From: Clostridium felsineum DSM 794
Lineage (GTDB): Bacteria > Bacillota > Clostridia > Clostridiales > Clostridiaceae
NCBI RefSeq assembly: GCF_002006355.2
Contig: NZ_CP096980.1
Coordinates: forward strand, 2,232,001-2,296,000
Direction: 5' to 3'
Length of the DNA stretch: 64,000 nt
A program made the translations under genes and the position numbers. The first letter of the stretch is position 1. Every line of letters starts with the position of its first letter. This document shows positions 60,439 through 64,000 of this stretch, piece by piece. The notes under the pieces were generated by a model that worked only from the letters and a program-made list of their open reading frames with translations, had not been told where the DNA came from and searched no databases.

Positions 60439-60894
60439 TTGAAATGCCCATTTTGTGGATATGGTGAGAGTAAGGTAGTTGATTCTAGATCTACCGAGGA
60501 CAACATGGCTATAAGAAGAAGGCGTGAATGTCTTGAATGCAGTAAAAGATATACAACTTATGAGAAAGTAGAAGATATACCTATATTAGTTATCAAGAAA
60601 GACTCAAGTAGAGAATTTTTTGATAAATCTAAAGTAATAAATGGGCTTATAAAGTCTTGTGAAAAGAGACCAGTGTCTAGGCAACAAATAGAAAATATAG
60701 CTTCTGAAATAGAAAAATCTATAAGTAATCAAATGCTTACAGAAATAAAATCAGATACTATTGGTGAGATGGTAATGGAAAAACTTAAAGAAATAGATGA
60801 AATTGCTTATGTAAGATTTGCATCCGTTTATAGGCAATTTAAAGATATAAACACATTTATGGAGGAAATTCTAAATCTTGTAAATAAAAAGTAG
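60439..60894 (+). CDS. nrdR: Transcriptional repressor NrdR
   Basis: A 151-residue protein with the N-terminal zinc ribbon KCPFCGYGESKVVDSR and RRRECLECSKRYTTYE, then the ATP-cone (about 48-138, LVIKKDSSREFFDKSKV). NrdR senses ATP/dATP and represses ribonucleotide reductase genes. The TTG start gives the usual MKCPFCG N terminus; a GTG 9 bp upstream is possible but crowds the AAGGGA site. Four Cys of the zinc ribbon are intact. Confidence 0.94.
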   Translation: MKCPFCGYGESKVVDSRSTEDNMAIRRRRECLECSKRYTTYEKVEDIPILVIKKDSSREFFDKSKVINGLIKSCEKRPVSRQQIENIASEIEKSISNQMLTEIKSDTIGEMVMEKLKEIDEIAYVRFASVYRQFKDINTFMEEILNLVNKK

Positions 60895-60949
60895 TGTTTA
60901 AATAGGTAACATTAATTTGATTTTTTATTACATAGTAATTTGCAAGTTT

Positions 60950-61095
60950 AATTTTTTATTAGTGTATGTCTTTATATAGGGAAATCATAGTAAAACTTAA
61001 TTGGTAGGTGTTATATAAGTATAGGTGAAAGTCTAAAACACATGCAGATTAAAGTATTACATGGTTTCCCTATCTGTATGTATTAACACTAAAAT
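60950..61095. repeat. Imperfect inverted repeat of about 145 bp between nrdR and pgeF
   Basis: ATAGGGAAATCATAGTAAAACTT (60976-60998) opposes AAGTATTACATGGTTTCCCTAT (61052-61073). Outside these, TTAGTGTATG and CATGTATTAACACTAA-like ends also pair. The arms form a long hairpin with a middle of about 53 bases that has smaller hairpins. No gene is seen in the 300-bp gap. It could be a small palindromic element or a structured RNA leader of pgeF. Confidence 0.6.
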
Positions 61096-61194
61096 GACTA
61101 TAATTTTAGCTGCCTAATTGTTAAAACTAGGTTAAAATAATAATAAATTCAATACAAAGATTTAAAAAAATAATATAATATAGGGGTAATATTT

Positions 61195-61905
61195 ATGTAT
61201 ACAAAAAAAGAGGACAAATATAGTTTTTTAGAATTTAAGGATGATAATTTTGAGTTGTACTTTTCTACAGCTGAAAATAACTTGAATTTTAATATAAATA
61301 CAACAATAGGTATAGAAAATCTTCGTAATTTAAAAAAATGGTTTAACCTAGATGATGTAGGTTACTTAAAGCAAACTCACAGTGATATCATTTTAAACTA
61401 TGAGGAGGATAAGAAGGGTCTAGAAGGTGATGCATTAATTACAGATAAAAATAACATTGCTATTGGAGTGTTTACAGCTGATTGTGTTCCTGTTCTTTTA
61501 TATGATAAGGTTAAAAAAGTTATAGGGGCTGTTCATAGCGGCTGGAAAGGAACGTGTGATTTAATAGTAAAGAAAACAATATGCAAAATGAAAAAAGAAT
61601 TTTCATCTATTGATTCAGATATAGTTGTTTATATTGGACCACATAATAAGTCATGCTGTTACGAGTTTGGAGCTGAAAGCTTAAGCCAATTTGAAAACAG
61701 TGGTATGTATAACATAAACGAAATTTATAAAAATGGTAAGTTGGATTTGCAGAAATGTATAATAAAGCAGTGCGAAAGTGAAAATGTTCATAATATAAAA
61801 TGTCTAGATATATGCACAATGTGCTCAAGTACCCACAAAATGCATTCATATAGACGCGATTCAAAAAATGCAGGAAGAATGTTTTCGTTTATAATTAAAA
61901 AATAA
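61195..61905 (+). CDS. pgeF: PgeF/YlmD family multicopper-oxidase-fold purine nucleoside enzyme
   Basis: A 236-residue protein of the Cu-oxidase_4 family. The metal-binding signature is FTADCVPVLLYD (about 99-110), GAVHSGWKGTCDLIVKKT (about 119-136) and the late CTMCSSTHKMHSYRRDSKNAGRM (about 207-229). Family members (YfiH, LACC1) act on purine nucleosides by phosphorolysis and deamination, and E. coli YfiH corrects peptidoglycan precursors. Which activity applies here is unknown. It lies 18 bp before phoP. Confidence 0.9.
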   Translation: MYTKKEDKYSFLEFKDDNFELYFSTAENNLNFNINTTIGIENLRNLKKWFNLDDVGYLKQTHSDIILNYEEDKKGLEGDALITDKNNIAIGVFTADCVPVLLYDKVKKVIGAVHSGWKGTCDLIVKKTICKMKKEFSSIDSDIVVYIGPHNKSCCYEFGAESLSQFENSGMYNINEIYKNGKLDLQKCIIKQCESENVHNIKCLDICTMCSSTHKMHSYRRDSKNAGRMFSFIIKK

Positions 61906-61923
61906 TATAGCTGGAGGAATATT

Positions 61924-62622
61924 ATGGCGGGAGAAAAAATACTTGTTGTTGATGATGAAGCTCATATAGTGAAGCTCATAAAGTTCAATTTGGAGAACAA
62001 TGGATACAAGGTTATTACAGCGGAAGATGGAGGGGAAGCTCTGGAAAAGGCAAAGGTTGAGGTTCCTCAGTTGGTTCTTTTAGATTTAATGCTTCCGGTT
62101 ATGGATGGCTATGATGTTTGTAGAGAAATAAGAAAAGATCAATCCATTTCTAACATGCCAGTAATAATGATAACGGCAAAGGGAGAAGAATTAGATAAGA
62201 TACTAGGACTAGAGCTTGGAGCCGATGATTATATAACTAAGCCATTTTCAGTAAGGGAATTAGTGGCTAGAGTAAAAGCTGTACTAAGAAGAACTAAGGT
62301 AGAGTATATAGATAAAAGCTTTAAATTTGGAAATATTCAAATAGATTTTCAAAGACATAATGTTACAAAAGAAGGTGAAAAGATAGAGCTAACTCTTAAG
62401 GAATTTGAACTTCTACAAGTGCTTATAAAAAATAAAGGTAGAGTTATGACAAGGGATTTTTTACTGGACAAAATATGGGGCTACGAATATATTGGAGAAA
62501 CTAGAACAGTAGATGTGCATGTAAGACATCTGAGACAAAAAATTGAAGATGATGATAAAAGACCTAAGTATATAGAAACTATAAGAGGAATAGGGTATAG
62601 ATTTAACTATAGTGGTGATTAA
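61924..62622 (+). CDS. phoP: PhoP-type OmpR-family response regulator
   Basis: A 232-residue response regulator. The receiver domain (1-120) has VVDDEAHIV, phospho-Asp in LLDLMLPVMDGYDV (Asp about 55), ITAKGEE and YITKPFSVREL. The C-terminal OmpR/PhoB winged helix has LTLKEFELLQVLI, VMTRDFLLDKIWGYEYIGETRTVDVHVRHLRQKI and RGIGYRF. With the adjacent kinase it probably controls phosphate starvation genes. GGAGGAA precedes the ATG. It is 1 bp from the kinase start. Confidence 0.92.
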   Translation: MAGEKILVVDDEAHIVKLIKFNLENNGYKVITAEDGGEALEKAKVEVPQLVLLDLMLPVMDGYDVCREIRKDQSISNMPVIMITAKGEELDKILGLELGADDYITKPFSVRELVARVKAVLRRTKVEYIDKSFKFGNIQIDFQRHNVTKEGEKIELTLKEFELLQVLIKNKGRVMTRDFLLDKIWGYEYIGETRTVDVHVRHLRQKIEDDDKRPKYIETIRGIGYRFNYSGD

Positions 62623-62623
62623 A

Positions 62624-64000
62624 GTGAAGAAAAAACTTGTACTATACAATTTGGGAATTTTAATAGTAACTTTAATAATGATAACCGTCTTATTCATAAA
62701 AATTGAGGATTATGAGTACAGACAAAATGTAGAACAGCAGCTTGAAGAAAGTAGTAGGATAGTATCTAACGTTATTGATGCAAATAAAAATAAAGATATA
62801 GATAGAGTGCTTAAAGATACCTTCAAAAATTCAAATATGAGGATTACATACATAAATAAAAATGGAGTAGTTTTATATGATAATGAAATAGATGCAAAAA
62901 AACTTGATAATCATAATAAACGGGTAGAGGTTATATCTGCAAGAAAAAATGGCTATGGAACTAGTATAAGATTTAGTAATTCTTTAAAAAACAATATAAT
63001 CTATTATGCTAAAGTCAGAAAGGACAATACTGTAATTAGGACAGCCATTGAACTTTCATCTGTGGAAAGATTTGAACAAAGATATCTGAAATTTTATATT
63101 TATGTTATAGGACTAAGTGTTGCAGCAGCAATATTTTTATCTTTTAAACTTTCTTATGTTATTTTAAATCCTATAAGGGATCTTCAAAATACCAGTTCTA
63201 GAATAGCAAGAGGGGAATTAGAAACAAGAGTTAATGTTGATACAAAAGATGAGATAGGACAGCTTGGTAAAACCTTCAACAATATGGCATCTAGGCTTCA
63301 AGATACAATAAAGGAGTCTATTGAAAAACAAAAAAAATTAGAAGCCATATTAGAGAGTATGGATAGTGGAGTTATTGCAGTAGATAAAAAGCATAAAATA
63401 ATAATGATAAATCCATATGCAGAAAAAATATTTGGTATAGATAAAAATATAATAGGACTAAATCTTATGGACTGCATAAGGAATTATGAATTTGAAGACA
63501 TATTTAATAAAAGGACAGATGGCTATGCAGAAATAAAAACTTCTTGGCCCAAAGAAAGAAATCTAAGAATAAAAACAGCGGATATAATAAATGGATATGA
63601 ATGTATTGGAACTGTTGCAGTAGTTCAAGATATAACGGATATAAGAAAGCTTGAAAATATGAGAACTCAATTTGTAGCAAATGTATCCCATGAATTAAAA
63701 ACACCACTTACGTCAATAAAAGGATTTTCTGAAACCTTAAGATATGTAGATGATCAAAAACAAAAGGGAGAATTCCTTGATATAATTGATGATGAAGTAG
63801 ATAGGCTTACTAGACTTATAAGTGATATATTAACTCTTTCAGACATAGAAATTAGACAATCATTTAAAAAGGAAGAGGTAAATGTCAATATAGTAATAAA
63901 TGCAGTATATGAATTATTAAAAAAATCAGCTAAGGTTAAAAATATAGACATAAAATTAGAGGGTGACATGGTTCCAAATTTAATAGGAGATAATGATAAG
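62624..64000 (+). CDS. phoR: PhoR-type sensor histidine kinase, 3'-truncated by the window edge
   Basis: The frame from a GTG at 62624 stays open to base 64000 (459 codons, no stop). It starts MKKKLVLYNLGILIVTLIM (membrane segment 1) and has an extracytoplasmic domain (about 30-155), segment 2 (about 158-178) and a HAMP domain (about 178-230). A PAS domain follows (about 240-335), then the HisKA H-box VANVSHELKTPLTSIKGF with His356. The ATPase domain lies beyond the window. The ribosome site overlaps the phoP end, so the pair is coupled. Confidence 0.92.
   Translation, partial: MKKKLVLYNLGILIVTLIMITVLFIKIEDYEYRQNVEQQLEESSRIVSNVIDANKNKDIDRVLKDTFKNSNMRITYINKNGVVLYDNEIDAKKLDNHNKRVEVISARKNGYGTSIRFSNSLKNNIIYYAKVRKDNTVIRTAIELSSVERFEQRYLKFYIYVIGLSVAAAIFLSFKLSYVILNPIRDLQNTSSRIARGELETRVNVDTKDEIGQLGKTFNNMASRLQDTIKESIEKQKKLEAILESMDSGVIAVDKKHKIIMINPYAEKIFGIDKNIIGLNLMDCIRNYEFEDIFNKRTDGYAEIKTSWPKERNLRIKTADIINGYECIGTVAVVQDITDIRKLENMRTQFVANVSHELKTPLTSIKGFSETLRYVDDQKQKGEFLDIIDDEVDRLTRLISDILTLSDIEIRQSFKKEEVNVNIVINAVYELLKKSAKVKNIDIKLEGDMVPNLIGDNDK

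Overview
The window is AT-rich, Gram-positive, endospore-forming clostridial chromosome. Supporting evidence: strong AGGAGG ribosome sites with GTG and TTG starts, a T-box leader, PyrR RNA sites, and the spoIIGA-sigE-sigG and sigK sporulation genes. From memory, the gene order from glgP to phoR (about 7.1-64 kb) closely follows Clostridium acetobutylicum, so this is probably a close relative. No database search was run.

Layout. (1) 0-7 kb: cell-division and envelope block (partial yggS, sepF, yggT, divIVA), a nucleosidase, a DksA-like protein, lspA, rluD, then pyrR and uraA, each with its own PyrR RNA site. (2) 7-15.4 kb: glycogen phosphorylase (minus strand), a nitrilase-type amidase, a CmpB-like membrane protein overlapping an HD hydrolase, a TetR regulator, and a CstA transporter divergent from a LytTR response regulator. 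(3) 15.4-27.4 kb: rarA, a nuclease-helicase fusion, both glutamate synthase subunits, an IscR-like Rrf2 regulator with a plausible operator, a PRC-barrel protein and an AI-2E family permease. (4) 27.4-40.8 kb: a 108-bp tandem repeat, T-box-controlled alaS, ireB, ruvX, fur, RNase J, typA, mltG, the tRNA U34 genes trmR/trhP and a class B penicillin-binding protein. (5) 40.9-52.0 kb: sigK split in two by an inserted element. (6) 52-64 kb: a PilT-like ATPase, a glycosyltransferase, ftsA, ftsZ, spoIIGA, sigE, sigG, ylmC, nrdR, pgeF, phoP and the start of phoR.

The highlight is region 5. The first 112 codons of sigma-K and its remaining codons lie about 10.4 kb apart. Both broken ends share the 10-bp sequence atagaaaatg in the same reading frame. 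A large serine recombinase ends 26 bp before the right-hand copy. Precise recombination would release a 10,370-bp circle and restore a 234-residue pro-sigma-K. This is a skin-type (sigK intervening) element. Its cargo is not phage-like. It is an alpha/beta hydrolase followed by a compact polyketide or fatty-acid-like operon: an acyl carrier protein, an active ketosynthase, a ketosynthase-like protein that has lost all its catalytic residues (chain-length-factor-like), a second active ketosynthase, a PKS-type dehydratase, a degenerate reductase-like protein and a FabG-type ketoreductase. The gene set looks like a highly reducing type II polyketide synthase. Excision in the mother cell would remove the pathway from the terminal cell, while the forespore chromosome would keep it.

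Limits: all functions come from reading motifs. Hairpins and promoters were found by eye without energy calculations.
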